NCBI RefSeq assembly: GCF_008692035.1
Contig: NZ_VTFG01000001.1
Location: forward strand, 2,604,001-2,668,000
From: Pseudomonas marginalis
Lineage (GTDB): Bacteria; Pseudomonadota; Gammaproteobacteria; Pseudomonadales; Pseudomonadaceae
Length of the DNA stretch: 64,000 nucleotides
Direction: 5' to 3'
Shown here piece after piece: positions 1-7,646 of this stretch. The notes under the pieces are model-generated. The model was given only the letters and a program-made list of their open reading frames with translations. It did no database searches and was not told the DNA's origin. A program made the translations under genes and the position numbers. The first letter of the stretch is position 1; each line of letters begins with the position of its first letter.

Positions 1-471
1 CCCGGTCAGCGCCATCAAGTCCGGACCAAAAGCGCGACCAAAGGCCACTGGATGCCCATAGTCACCCGCCTGCACCGGCACGCTGATGCCATCCTCCTCC
101 AGCGCGTCAATCACCCGTTCAATGCTCGATGACTGGATAAACGGCATATCCCCCAACACCACCAGCCAGCCATCCGCCGAGGCACTGGCCGCGACGGCTG
201 CGGCGATGCTCTCGCCCATGCCGGCTGACTGCAACAGCAAGACCTGGCAGCCATACGCCTGGGCCAACCGAATGATCTCCGTGCGATCCGGCGTGGTCAC
301 CAGCCAGCGCGCCATCAGGCGATCCGGCAAATTCACCAATACCTGCTCGATCACCGGACGCATCACCCCATCACGGCCCACGCAATCGGCCAGCAACTTA
401 TCCTGGTCAGCCCCCGCCTCGGCTCGGAACCGGCTGCCCCGCCCCGCCGCCAAGACAATCGCCGCCAGCAT
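1..471 (-). CDS. MobA-like molybdopterin cytidylyltransferase-type NTP transferase (3' end outside window)
   Basis: The first 157 residues are present; the family is usually about 190-200 residues, so the C-terminus lies beyond the left edge. The nucleotide-binding signature LAAGRGSRF is at residues 7-15, Lys25 follows it, and the metal-binding LGDMPF motif is at 106-111. This is the fold of MobA/MocA enzymes that transfer CMP or GMP to molybdopterin. The ATG overlaps the TAA of the upstream xdhC-like gene by one base (TAATG), so the two are probably translationally coupled. An XdhC partner points to cofactor maturation for a xanthine-dehydrogenase or aldehyde-oxidase-type enzyme. The exact nucleotide (C or G) cannot be read from this fragment. 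Confidence 0.85.
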   Translation of the reverse strand, partial: MLAAIVLAAGRGSRFRAEAGADQDKLLADCVGRDGVMRPVIEQVLVNLPDRLMARWLVTTPDRTEIIRLAQAYGCQVLLLQSAGMGESIAAAVAASASADGWLVVLGDMPFIQSSSIERVIDALEEDGISVPVQAGDYGHPVAFGRAFGPDLMALTG

Positions 472-1457
472 TATTCAGCAACCGCCGGCAGGGGCTTTTT
501 CTGCATTGGCGCCACGCCGTTCTTGATCGCGACAATTTCCGCCATCAACGACAAGGCGATCTCCGCCGGCGTATGGCTACCGATATGCAGGCCAATCGGC
601 CCATGTAAACGCGCAATCGCGTCCGTCGACAATCCCAACGCCGCCAGGTTCTCGCGACGCGTCTGGCTATTGACCCGCGAACCCAGCGCGCCGATGTAGA
701 AGGCACTGGAGTTCAACGCCGTCAGCAACGCCATATCATCAAGGCGCGGATCATGGGTCAGGCAGACAATGGCCGTGCGCTCGTCGGTCTGGATATTCAG
801 CACCGCCTCATCAGGCATACCCGGCACGAAGCGGCCGTGCTGCTCTTCCCAGCCGTAGACAAACTCACTACGCGGATCGCATATCAATACTTCGAAATCC
901 AGCAGGCGCGCCATTTCCGCCACGTAGCGCGACAGTTGCCCGGCACCGATCAACAGCAGGCGCCAGCGCGGGCCATAGATAGCCCGCAGGCGTTCGCCAT
1001 CGAAGGTGACCACATCGGTCTTGTTCGCACTGCTCAACGTGACTTCACCGGAGACCAGGTCCAGTTCCCGCGCGACAATTTCATGCGCTTCGCAACGCTC
1101 CAGCAACTGCGCGACCCAGGCCCAGTCTTGCACCCGCTCTTCGGTCAAGCGCAAGGTGCCGCCGCATGGCAGGCCGAAACGCGCCGCCTCGTCGCGCGTC
1201 ACGCCGTAGGTCACCAACTGCACCGGCGGCCCGTCGTGCGTCAGGCGACCATCCTGCAAGCGGGCGATCAAGTCGTCCTCGATGCAACCGCCGGACACCG
1301 AGCCGATCACCACGCCATCCCCCCGCAACGCCAGCATGGCGCCCGGTGGACGCGGCGCGCTGCCCCAGGTCTGGACAACGCTATACAACACCACCTGCTG
1401 CCCGGCGCGGCGCCATTCGAGCACGCTGCGCAGGACATTCAAATCAACACTGTCCAT
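471..1457 (-). CDS. xdhC: XdhC/CoxI family molybdenum cofactor insertion protein
   Basis: 328 residues. The N-terminal XdhC_CoxI domain shows the hallmark GSAPRPPGAML and GSVSGGCIEDD motifs (about residues 32-62). The C-terminal Rossmann-like domain begins with LLLIGAGQLSRYVAE and continues through THDPRLDD and YIGALGSR. XdhC proteins bind molybdenum cofactor, promote its sulfuration and hand it to molybdo-hydroxylases in the cytoplasm. An AGGAGG ribosome site precedes the ATG. The next gene, a MobA-like transferase, overlaps its stop by one base, so they form a maturation pair. The enzyme they serve is not in the window; the symbol is given by family. Confidence 0.88.
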   Translation of the reverse strand: MDSVDLNVLRSVLEWRRAGQQVVLYSVVQTWGSAPRPPGAMLALRGDGVVIGSVSGGCIEDDLIARLQDGRLTHDGPPVQLVTYGVTRDEAARFGLPCGGTLRLTEERVQDWAWVAQLLERCEAHEIVARELDLVSGEVTLSSANKTDVVTFDGERLRAIYGPRWRLLLIGAGQLSRYVAEMARLLDFEVLICDPRSEFVYGWEEQHGRFVPGMPDEAVLNIQTDERTAIVCLTHDPRLDDMALLTALNSSAFYIGALGSRVNSQTRRENLAALGLSTDAIARLHGPIGLHIGSHTPAEIALSLMAEIVAIKNGVAPMQKKPLPAVAE

Positions 1458-1556
1458 ATATCCTCCTGCCAGTCTGCGTTTGGAACATGCCGCGTAGCGC
1501 GAATTTCATCAGTCGCTGACTCTAAGTGAAAATATTGCAAAAAAGTAATCCCGCAC

Positions 1557-1593
1557 AAACGCAAACGCCCCGAACCAGTCGGGGCGTTTGCGG
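1557..1593 (-). terminator. Rho-independent terminator of dctA
   Basis: A 13-bp perfect stem (GCAAACGCCCCGA with TCGGGGCGTTTGC, loop ACCAG) lies 36 bp past the dctA stop. A T-rich stretch follows a little further on the minus strand. Confidence 0.75.
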
Positions 1594-1628
1594 ATAGCTG
1601 TCGGCGCGGATTTCACGCCATCAGCGGT

Positions 1629-2960
1629 TTACTTGATCACAGGGGCTGGGCCCTCGGCCACGCCCAGGTCATCGACTTCGCGGGTTTCAGAGATACCGGT
1701 ACCGCCGGATGCCAGCTCGCTTTGCAGCTTGTCGGTGTCCAGTTCCTTGACCCACTTGGCCACAACGAGGGTAGCAACGGCGTTACCCACCAGGTTGGTC
1801 AGTGCACGGGCTTCGGACATGAAGCGGTCGATACCCAGGATCAGCGCCAGGCCGGCAACCGGCAGGTGGCCGACAGCCGACAGGGTTGCAGCCAGAACGA
1901 TGAAGCCACTGCCGGTCACGCCAGCAGCGCCTTTGGAGGACAGCAGCAGCACCAGCAGCAGGGTGATCTGGTGGGTGATATCCATGTGGGTGTCAGTCGC
2001 CTGGGCGATGAACACGGCAGCCATGGTCAGGTAGATCGAGGTACCGTCGAGGTTGAACGAGTAACCGGTCGGGATTACCAGGCCGACTACGGATTTCTTC
2101 GCGCCCAGACGCTCCATCTTGATCAGCATGCGTGGCAGTGCGGATTCGGAGGAGGACGTACCCAGAACGATCAGCAGTTCTTCACGGATGTAGCGGATCA
2201 GTTTGATCACGCTGAAACCGTGGGCGCGGCAGATACCGCCCAGCACCACCAGCACGAACAGCAGGCAAGTGATGTAGAAGCAGATCATCAACTGGCCCAA
2301 CTGCACCAGGGAACCTACACCGTAGGCACCGATGGTGAACGCCATGGCGCCCAGGGCACCGATTGGCGCGAGCTTCATGATCATGTTGATGATGTTGAAC
2401 ATCACGTGGGCGAAGCGATCGATGAAGTCCAGCACCGGCTTGCCGTAGGCACCCAGGCGATGCAGGGCGAAACCGAAGATCACCGAGAACATCAGCACTT
2501 GCAGGATGTCGCCGTTGGCGAAGGCACCGACGATGGTGTTCGGGATCACATTGAGGATAAAGCCAACGATGCTCTGGTCTTTACCGGCAGTGACGTAGGC
2601 CGCCACTTTGGAGGCGTCCAGGGTTGCCACGTCGATGTGCATGCCGGCGCCCGGTTGCACGACGTTCACCACGATCAAGCCGATCAGCAGTGCGATGGTG
2701 GAAACGATTTCGAAGTACAGCAGCGCGTAGCCGCCGGTTTTGCCGACCGATTTCATGCTTTGCATGCCGGCGATGCCGCTGACAACGGTGCAGAAGATGA
2801 TCGGGGCAATGACCATTTTGATCAGCTTGATAAAGCCGTCACCCAGTGGCTTGAGCGCCACGCCGGTCTGCGGGTAGAAGTGACCGAGCAAAATACCGAT
2901 AACGATTGCAACGATCACCTGGAAATACAGGGATTTGTAGATTGGCTGACGAGTCGTCAT
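1629..2960 (-). CDS. dctA: C4-dicarboxylate:proton/sodium symporter DctA
   Basis: 443 residues when started at the ATG for [10 protein letters not shown], which has GAGGAA 7 nt upstream; an 18-codon upstream extension has no ribosome site. It imports succinate, fumarate and malate across the inner membrane (DAACS family). Diagnostic motifs are present: the serine-rich re-entrant loop [28 protein letters not shown] and GVTGSGFI, with about eight hydrophobic helices before and between them. A near-perfect sigma54 promoter lies about 135 bp upstream, which fits control by a DctB/DctD-type system. The dctB/dctD genes themselves are not in the window. An AraC-type regulator is divergently encoded. 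Confidence 0.95.
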   Translation of the reverse strand: MTTRQPIYKSLYFQVIVAIVIGILLGHFYPQTGVALKPLGDGFIKLIKMVIAPIIFCTVVSGIAGMQSMKSVGKTGGYALLYFEIVSTIALLIGLIVVNVVQPGAGMHIDVATLDASKVAAYVTAGKDQSIVGFILNVIPNTIVGAFANGDILQVLMFSVIFGFALHRLGAYGKPVLDFIDRFAHVMFNIINMIMKLAPIGALGAMAFTIGAYGVGSLVQLGQLMICFYITCLLFVLVVLGGICRAHGFSVIKLIRYIREELLIVLGTSSSESALPRMLIKMERLGAKKSVVGLVIPTGYSFNLDGTSIYLTMAAVFIAQATDTHMDITHQITLLLVLLLSSKGAAGVTGSGFIVLAATLSAVGHLPVAGLALILGIDRFMSEARALTNLVGNAVATLVVAKWVKELDTDKLQSELASGGTGISETREVDDLGVAEGPAPVIK

Positions 2961-2983
2961 TGCAAAATTCCTCAATCGTCCCG

Positions 2984-3004
2984 TGTGGCAAATATCCGCC
3001 ATTG
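2984..3004. promoter_or_regulatory. Degenerate copy of the GGCGGATWTCCGCC palindrome
   Basis: GGCAAATATCCGCC lies at 2987-3000 in the dctA leader. It is a two-mismatch relative of the two perfect palindromes at 3189 and 3230. It may be a third binding site for the same unknown regulator, plausibly the divergent AraC-type protein. Confidence 0.35.
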
Positions 3005-3095
3005 CCCACGACACTTGAATTGCGAACCCTCCTGCACTGGAGGGATTTGTTGTTTGCGAAGCCTGTAGGACCAGGCCTGCGCTGTAATCCTTATC

Positions 3096-3110
3096 GCAAA
3101 CGCCGTGCCA
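3096..3110 (-). promoter_or_regulatory. Sigma54 (RpoN) promoter of dctA
   Basis: On the minus strand the sequence reads TGGCACG-GCGT-TTGC, identical to the -24/-12 consensus TGGCACG-N4-TTGC. It lies about 135 bp upstream of the dctA start, leaving a leader of roughly 120 nt. RpoN/DctD control of dctA is established in pseudomonads and rhizobia. Confidence 0.85.
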
Positions 3111-3188
3111 CTTTGCTGAAAACCCCTGGGAGCCTTAATACATCAGGGTTGCGGATTTCAAAGCCGCCACCAATGTGCCGAATAGGCT

Positions 3189-3202
3189 GGCGGATTTCCG
3201 CC
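3189..3202. promoter_or_regulatory. Palindromic operator candidate, copy 1
   Basis: GGCGGATTTCCGCC is a palindrome (only the central A/T pair is asymmetric) in the dctA/AraC divergent region. A second copy starts 41 bp further on (3230), so the two are on nearly the same helix face. They sit upstream of the AraC-type gene and suggest autoregulation. Confidence 0.5.
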
Positions 3203-3229
3203 ACGCCGCCCAATCCCGTCCTACAATTT

Positions 3230-3243
3230 GGCGGATATCCGCC
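3230..3243. promoter_or_regulatory. Palindromic operator candidate, copy 2
   Basis: GGCGGATATCCGCC is a perfect 14-bp palindrome 56 bp upstream of the AraC-type start codon. It matches copy 1 at 13 of 14 positions. The binding protein is unknown. Confidence 0.5.
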
Positions 3244-3299
3244 TTGTCGCCCTGCCAGGTGATGACTACCATCCGCCATTCCATGGACGAGGGCCCCGC

Positions 3300-4298
3300 A
3301 TGCGTGAACGTACCATCGCCAGCCATTACGCCCGGGCAGCCCTGGGCGGTGCGCGTCGAACCGGTTACGACTATTCGGGCCTGTTGCAACAGCTGGGCAT
3401 CACCCCGGAACTGTTGGCCGAACCCCGTGCCCGCATTGCACCCGAGCAATTCACCCGGCTGTTGCAAATGCTCTGGCTGGCACTGGACGATGAATACTTG
3501 GGGTTCGCCGACGGCCCGAGCAAACGCGGCACCTTCGCCATGATGTGCCATGCGCTGATCCACTGCCGCACCCTGGAGAAGGCCCTGGAACGCGGCTTAT
3601 TATTTTATAGCCTATTCCCACAAGGCCCGCGCTGGCAGCTGACACGAGAAGGCGAAATGGCCCGCCTGAGCCTGGATGATTCTCACCTGTGGGACCCGGA
3701 TCACTTCCTCAGCGAATGCCTGCTGGTGATCTGGCACCGCCTGGGCAGTTGGCTGATCGGCCGGCGCATTCGTTTGCACCAGGCCACCTTCAGCTACCCG
3801 ATGCCGGCCCACGCCGCTGAATATGACCTGCTGTTTCCCTGCGCCCAGGTGTTCGGTGCCCCGCACAGCAGCCTGGTGTTTCCCGCCCGCTACCTGAGCC
3901 TGCCGCTGTTGCAGGACGAGCGCACCCTCAAGCATTTCCTCGAGCGCTCCCCCGCCGACCTGCTGTCACGCCCGGATGAAGGCGACAGTTTGAGCAGCCA
4001 GCTGCGACGCTTATTGAGCCGCGACCGCACGCCCTGGCCAGACCTGGAAGCCGTCGCCCGGCACTTGCACGTCAGCCCGCAAACCCTGCGCCGACATTTG
4101 CGCGAAGAAGGCACCAGCTTTCAGGCGCTCAAGGATGAATTGCGGCGGGACATCGCCATCTACCACCTGGGGCGGGCGGACTTGTCCTTGCAGGCGATCG
4201 CCGAGCAGCTGGGGTTCTCAGAACCGTCGGCGTTTCATCGGGCGTTCAAGAAGTGGACGGGGCTGACACCGGGGGCCTATCGGGCGCAGGAGAGTTAG
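3300..4298 (+). CDS. AraC-family transcriptional regulator with N-terminal arabinose-binding-type domain
   Basis: 332 residues from the ATG at MRERTIASHYARAA, which has a GAGG ribosome site; in-frame starts further upstream run through the palindromic operators and are unlikely. The N-terminal 200 residues resemble the Arabinose_bd sensor domain of OruR-like regulators. The C-terminal part holds the two AraC helix-turn-helix units, VARHLHVSPQTLRRHLRE and IAEQLGFSEPSAFHRAFKKW, then TGLTPGAYR. The effector and targets cannot be read from the sequence. The gene is divergent from dctA, but dctA has its own sigma54 promoter, so control of dctA is only a possibility. Confidence 0.88.
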   Translation: MRERTIASHYARAALGGARRTGYDYSGLLQQLGITPELLAEPRARIAPEQFTRLLQMLWLALDDEYLGFADGPSKRGTFAMMCHALIHCRTLEKALERGLLFYSLFPQGPRWQLTREGEMARLSLDDSHLWDPDHFLSECLLVIWHRLGSWLIGRRIRLHQATFSYPMPAHAAEYDLLFPCAQVFGAPHSSLVFPARYLSLPLLQDERTLKHFLERSPADLLSRPDEGDSLSSQLRRLLSRDRTPWPDLEAVARHLHVSPQTLRRHLREEGTSFQALKDELRRDIAIYHLGRADLSLQAIAEQLGFSEPSAFHRAFKKWTGLTPGAYRAQES

Positions 4299-4308
4299 CG
4301 CTGCGTCG

Positions 4309-4420
4309 TGTGTGGGGCCTCATCGGCGGCAAGCCCCCTCCCACCTTTGACTGTGGTTACAAAGTTTGATCTGTGAATACGTTCAAAATGTGGGAGGGGG
4401 CTTGCCCCCGATAGGGCCAG
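4309..4420. repeat. REP doublet (REPIN-like) between convergent genes
   Basis: Two inverted REP units: a diverged one at 4315-4352 (GCAAGCCCCCTCCCAC core) and an intact one at 4389-4416 (GTGGGAGGGGGCTTGCCCCC). They flank about 45 bp of unrelated sequence between the AraC-type gene and phoQ. This is the dominant short repeat of the window and is probably mobilised by a RAYT transposase encoded elsewhere. Confidence 0.8.
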
Positions 4421-4435
4421 CCCAGCCACTACCGT

Positions 4436-5782
4436 TCACAAGGCCGGAAAGTGAATCTTGAACGCCGCGCCACCCAGCGGCGAATCCCCCAGGGTCAATC
4501 GCGCGCCGTAGCTTTCTATGATGTCCTTGACCACCGCCAACCCGATCCCCTGCCCCGGATGCTGACGGTCCAGGCGCTCGCCCCGTTGCAGGATCCGTGC
4601 ACGCTGGTCCGGCGGCACTCCGGGGCCGTCGTCCTCGATGCACAACTCGAGCCCTTCGGAATTTTCCACCAGGCTGATGCGCACTTCACTCAGGCACAAC
4701 CGGTAGGCGTTTTCCAGCAGGTTGCCGAGCAATTCAAGCAGGGCGCCCTTCTCGATCGGTACATCGCATTCGTCCGGCAATTCAAAGGACACCGTGACGC
4801 CCTTGTCGCGGTAGACCTTGCCCAGGGTATCGCAGAGGCTTTGCACTACCGGCTCCAGGCGCACCTGATGGCGCACCAGGCCGCTTTTACGCAGGCTGGC
4901 ACGCTGCAGCTGGTAGCCGATCTGCTGGCTCATGCGTTCGATCTGGGATTGCAGCACCCAGGCCTGGTCGCGATCTTCCGGACGTTGCGCCATGTCTTCG
5001 CTCACGCTTTGCAACACGGCGAGCGGCGTTTTCAGGCTGTGGGCCAGGTCATCGAGGGAGTCGCGGTAACGTGCCCGTTGTTCGCGCTCGCTGTGCAGCA
5101 GGCGGTTAAGGGAGCCGGTGAGACGCAGCAATTCGCGCGGGTGTTGCTCGGAGAGGCTTTCGCGGGTACCGCCTTCGATCTGGTCAAGCTCCTGGCTCAA
5201 TCGCCGCAGGGCCTGCAGGCCCCAGGTCAGGCCCAGCCACAGCAAGGTCAGCAGCACCAGCAGTGCCGCGCCGAAGCCCAGGTAGAGGTTTTCGCGCAGG
5301 CCTTCGAGGGTCAATTGGTATTCGCGCACCGGTTGCAGGGCCACGATACTGAACGCCGCGCTCTTGCCACCGAGCAGCCTGACCTCGACGTCGTAGACGA
5401 AGAACTCCTGGCCGTCGGCCTCGCGAATCCGCGCGAACTCATTGCCGCGCCCGTCATAGCGCGGCTTGTAGTTGATGTTTTCGTCCCGGGTGGCCCGCGA
5501 ACGCCACACCAGGTGGCCTTCGCGGTCATAGATATAGCCGAGCAAGCGGCTATCGGTGAGGTTGAAGCGTTCATCCGGCAACTGCGCCGGCATCAGCAGG
5601 CGATTGTTTTCCACCCGCGCGGCGGAGATCAGGGTGGTGACGTCCGACGCCAGGCGCTGCTCGATGGAATCCTGCAATGCCAGGCTGAACGCACCCTGCA
5701 TGGCGGGCAACAGGCCCAGCATAAACAGCACGGCCAGGGTGGCGGCCGCCAGCATCAAGCGCACACGGAGCGAGCGAATCAA
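4436..5782 (-). CDS. phoQ: Sensor histidine kinase PhoQ
   Basis: 448 residues, the length of Pseudomonas PhoQ and similar to it throughout. It has an inner-membrane segment at about 12-33, a periplasmic sensor region with an ..YDGRGNEF.. stretch, and a second membrane segment at about 165-190. The dimerisation box DLAHSLKTPL carries the phospho-accepting His, followed by the N-box LLENAYRL, EDDGPGV and GQGIGLAVV of the ATPase domain. It senses divalent cations and cationic peptides and phosphorylates PhoP. It starts with TTG, whose TTGA overlaps the phoP stop, so translation is coupled. Stop and start sharing bases make this start secure. Confidence 0.93.
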   Translation of the reverse strand: MIRSLRVRLMLAAATLAVLFMLGLLPAMQGAFSLALQDSIEQRLASDVTTLISAARVENNRLLMPAQLPDERFNLTDSRLLGYIYDREGHLVWRSRATRDENINYKPRYDGRGNEFARIREADGQEFFVYDVEVRLLGGKSAAFSIVALQPVREYQLTLEGLRENLYLGFGAALLVLLTLLWLGLTWGLQALRRLSQELDQIEGGTRESLSEQHPRELLRLTGSLNRLLHSEREQRARYRDSLDDLAHSLKTPLAVLQSVSEDMAQRPEDRDQAWVLQSQIERMSQQIGYQLQRASLRKSGLVRHQVRLEPVVQSLCDTLGKVYRDKGVTVSFELPDECDVPIEKGALLELLGNLLENAYRLCLSEVRISLVENSEGLELCIEDDGPGVPPDQRARILQRGERLDRQHPGQGIGLAVVKDIIESYGARLTLGDSPLGGAAFKIHFPAL

Positions 5783-6456
5783 CGGCAGCGCTCATTGAAC
5801 AGGTAGCCCAGGCCGCGCACGGTGTCGATCGGCTTGAACCCCGCCGGGCCTTCCAGCTTGCGGCGCAGGCGGCCGACCAGCACTTCAATCACATTCGGAT
5901 CGCGCTCATCGTCGTCGGGGTAGAGCTGCTCCATCAGGCGGTCCTTGGCGACGACCTGCTGGTGATGGCGCATCAGGTATTCGAGGATGCGATATTCATA
6001 GGCGGTCAATGCCAGGGGCTGTTCATCGAGGGACGCTTGCTTGCGGTTGAGGTCCAGCAGCAAGGGCCCGGCGACGATGGTCGACTGGGTAAACCCGCTG
6101 GAGCGGCGCAGCAAGGCGTTCATCCGCGCCTCCAGCTCTTCGAACTGGAACGGCTTGACCACATAGTCGTCGGCCCCGGCGGCCAGGCCTTCGACCTTGT
6201 CCTGCCAGTTGCCGCGCGCGGTGAGGATCAGGATCGGAAAGGTCTTGGCCTGGCTGCGCAGTTGGCGGATCAGGTCCAGGCCGCCCATGCCGGGCAGGCC
6301 CAGGTCGATGATCGCCAGGTCATGGTTGAATTGACCGGTCTGGTACAGGGCCTCTTCGGCATTGGCCACGGCCTCGACCACGTGGCCGCTGTCGGTCAGG
6401 CGGGTAAACAGGTGATGGCGCAGCAGCGCCTCATCTTCCACCACCAGCAATTTCAT
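5779..6456 (-). CDS. phoP: Two-component response regulator PhoP
   Basis: 225 residues from MKLLVVEDEALLRHH, with GGAGAG upstream. It is nearly identical in layout to Pseudomonas PhoP: receiver domain with acidic pocket, phospho-acceptor Asp in IIDLGLPG and Lys in VVKPF, then an OmpR-type winged helix ending in TVRGLGYLFNERCR. Under low magnesium it activates genes for lipid A modification and peptide resistance. It is preceded by a small secreted protein gene 18 bp away and overlaps phoQ, giving a three-gene operon. The classical oprH gene upstream of phoP in P. aeruginosa is absent here. Confidence 0.95.
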   Translation of the reverse strand: MKLLVVEDEALLRHHLFTRLTDSGHVVEAVANAEEALYQTGQFNHDLAIIDLGLPGMGGLDLIRQLRSQAKTFPILILTARGNWQDKVEGLAAGADDYVVKPFQFEELEARMNALLRRSSGFTQSTIVAGPLLLDLNRKQASLDEQPLALTAYEYRILEYLMRHHQQVVAKDRLMEQLYPDDDERDPNVIEVLVGRLRRKLEGPAGFKPIDTVRGLGYLFNERCR

Positions 6457-6474
6457 AAGGCTCTCCAAAGCAAA

Positions 6475-6783
6475 TCAACTGTCCGACAGAGGGATATCAT
6501 AGCGGCCCTGCAGGTCTTGCGGGCGCAGTTTAATGCCGTTGAACCGGCCGCTCAGGTGTTCATAGCCGGCGCGATAGCTCGGCTGCGGGGTGGCCTGGCC
6601 CAGGGACTGGCCCCAGGGCGCGGGCTGACTGCCAGCATCTTCGATGCTGACGCGCTGCATCAGGATGCTGGACTTCTTGGTTTTCTCACGACCGAATGCG
6701 GCAAAGGCACCATCGGAGGCCTGAACCCCGACGGTGGCACTGAGCATGGTTAAGGCCAACATCAGCTTCTTGATCGCAGTCAT
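6475..6783 (-). CDS. Small predicted secreted protein heading the phoPQ operon
   Basis: 102 residues. Residues 1-22 form a signal peptide (MTAIKK, hydrophobic core, VQA-S cleavage). The mature part is polar, without cysteines, and ends in IPLSDS. No known domain is recognised. It has a good GAGGT ribosome site, lies 18 bp before phoP in the same direction, and starts just after a four-unit TTCA repeat array that looks like a PhoP-type binding site. By position it replaces oprH of P. aeruginosa but is not similar to that outer-membrane protein. A periplasmic role linked to PhoPQ signalling is inferred from context only. Confidence 0.75.
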   Translation of the reverse strand: MTAIKKLMLALTMLSATVGVQASDGAFAAFGREKTKKSSILMQRVSIEDAGSQPAPWGQSLGQATPQPSYRAGYEHLSGRFNGIKLRPQDLQGRYDIPLSDS

Positions 6784-6834
6784 GGTGTTACCTCATTACG
6801 CGTTTGGCTGTGAGGCCAGACTACGCAAGCGCCC

Positions 6835-6872
6835 CTGAACTCCCCCTGAACAGGCTTTGAACCTCGCCTGAA
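6835..6872 (-). promoter_or_regulatory. Four-unit 11-nt direct-repeat array, candidate PhoP box
   Basis: On the minus strand TTCAG/TTCAA units start every 11 nt exactly (plus-strand complements at 6835, 6846, 6857 and 6868). One-helical-turn spacing is typical of OmpR/PhoP-family dimer sites. A TAGTCT -10-like element lies just downstream, before the small secreted protein gene and phoPQ. Confidence 0.65.
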
Positions 6873-6919
6873 TCACGGCGGGCTATCCTCTTGCCCTCCA
6901 ACTCGGCAAAATACCGCCC

Positions 6920-7636
6920 ATGACCCCCCTACCCGCTTGCTGCACCCCACTCGACGCCCATTGGCCGCTGCCCGCCCCCTTGCCGGGCACGGTGTTTCTC
7001 AGCACCCGGTTCGATCCTGCATTGCTGGCGCCCGGCGACTTCCAGCATTGCGCCGTGCCGCCACCGGCGAGTATCCAGCGTTCGGTGGCCAAGCGTCAGG
7101 CCGAGTTTCTCGCCGGTCGCCTGTGCGCGCGCGCGGCCCTGCAACGGCTCGATCAGATCAACTGCATCCCGGCGATCGGCGAAGACCGCGCACCAGTGTG
7201 GCCCGCCCATATCAGCGGCTCCATCACCCACAGCACCGGGCATGCCGCCGCGATTGTCGGGCACAAGGCGCAATGGCGCGGGTTGGGGATGGACCTGGAA
7301 AACCTGCTGAGCCTGGAACGGGCGGAGCGCCTGGCCGGGGAGATTCTGACGGCGCAAGAGCTGCAGCGTATGGCCGACCTGCCGCGAGAGCAGATCGCCT
7401 TGCTGGTGACGCTGACGTTTTCGGTCAAGGAGAGTTTGTTCAAGGCGCTCTACCCGATCGTGCAGAAGCGCTTTTATTTTGAACATGCCGAGGTGGTGGA
7501 GTGGTCAGAGGCCGGGCATGTGCGCTTGCGCTTACTCACAGACCTGTCCAGCGAGTGGTGCCACGGCAAGGAACTTACCGCGCAGTTTGCGGTGAATGAG
7601 GGGCAGTTGTTGAGCCTGGCTGCCATCGGCGCTTGA
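6920..7636 (+). CDS. pcpS: 4'-phosphopantetheinyl transferase (PcpS / Sfp-EntD type)
   Basis: 238 residues. It moves the phosphopantetheine arm of CoA onto a serine of acyl, peptidyl or aryl carrier proteins. The fingerprint is clear: SGSITHSTGHAAAIVG, the magnesium-binding GMDLENL at about 122-128 and FSVKESLFKALYP at about 173-185. Pseudomonads usually have one broad-range enzyme of this kind serving both fatty-acid and siderophore or peptide synthases. It stands alone on the plus strand between two divergent or convergent two-component systems. The ATG is used; no other start with a better ribosome site is seen. Confidence 0.9.
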   Translation: MTPLPACCTPLDAHWPLPAPLPGTVFLSTRFDPALLAPGDFQHCAVPPPASIQRSVAKRQAEFLAGRLCARAALQRLDQINCIPAIGEDRAPVWPAHISGSITHSTGHAAAIVGHKAQWRGLGMDLENLLSLERAERLAGEILTAQELQRMADLPREQIALLVTLTFSVKESLFKALYPIVQKRFYFEHAEVVEWSEAGHVRLRLLTDLSSEWCHGKELTAQFAVNEGQLLSLAAIGA

Positions 7637-7646
7637 TAGACCGACA

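Noticed and set aside
6475..6783. OprH as the gene preceding phoP
   Set aside because: The protein is half the length, has no beta-barrel pattern and no similarity to OprH.
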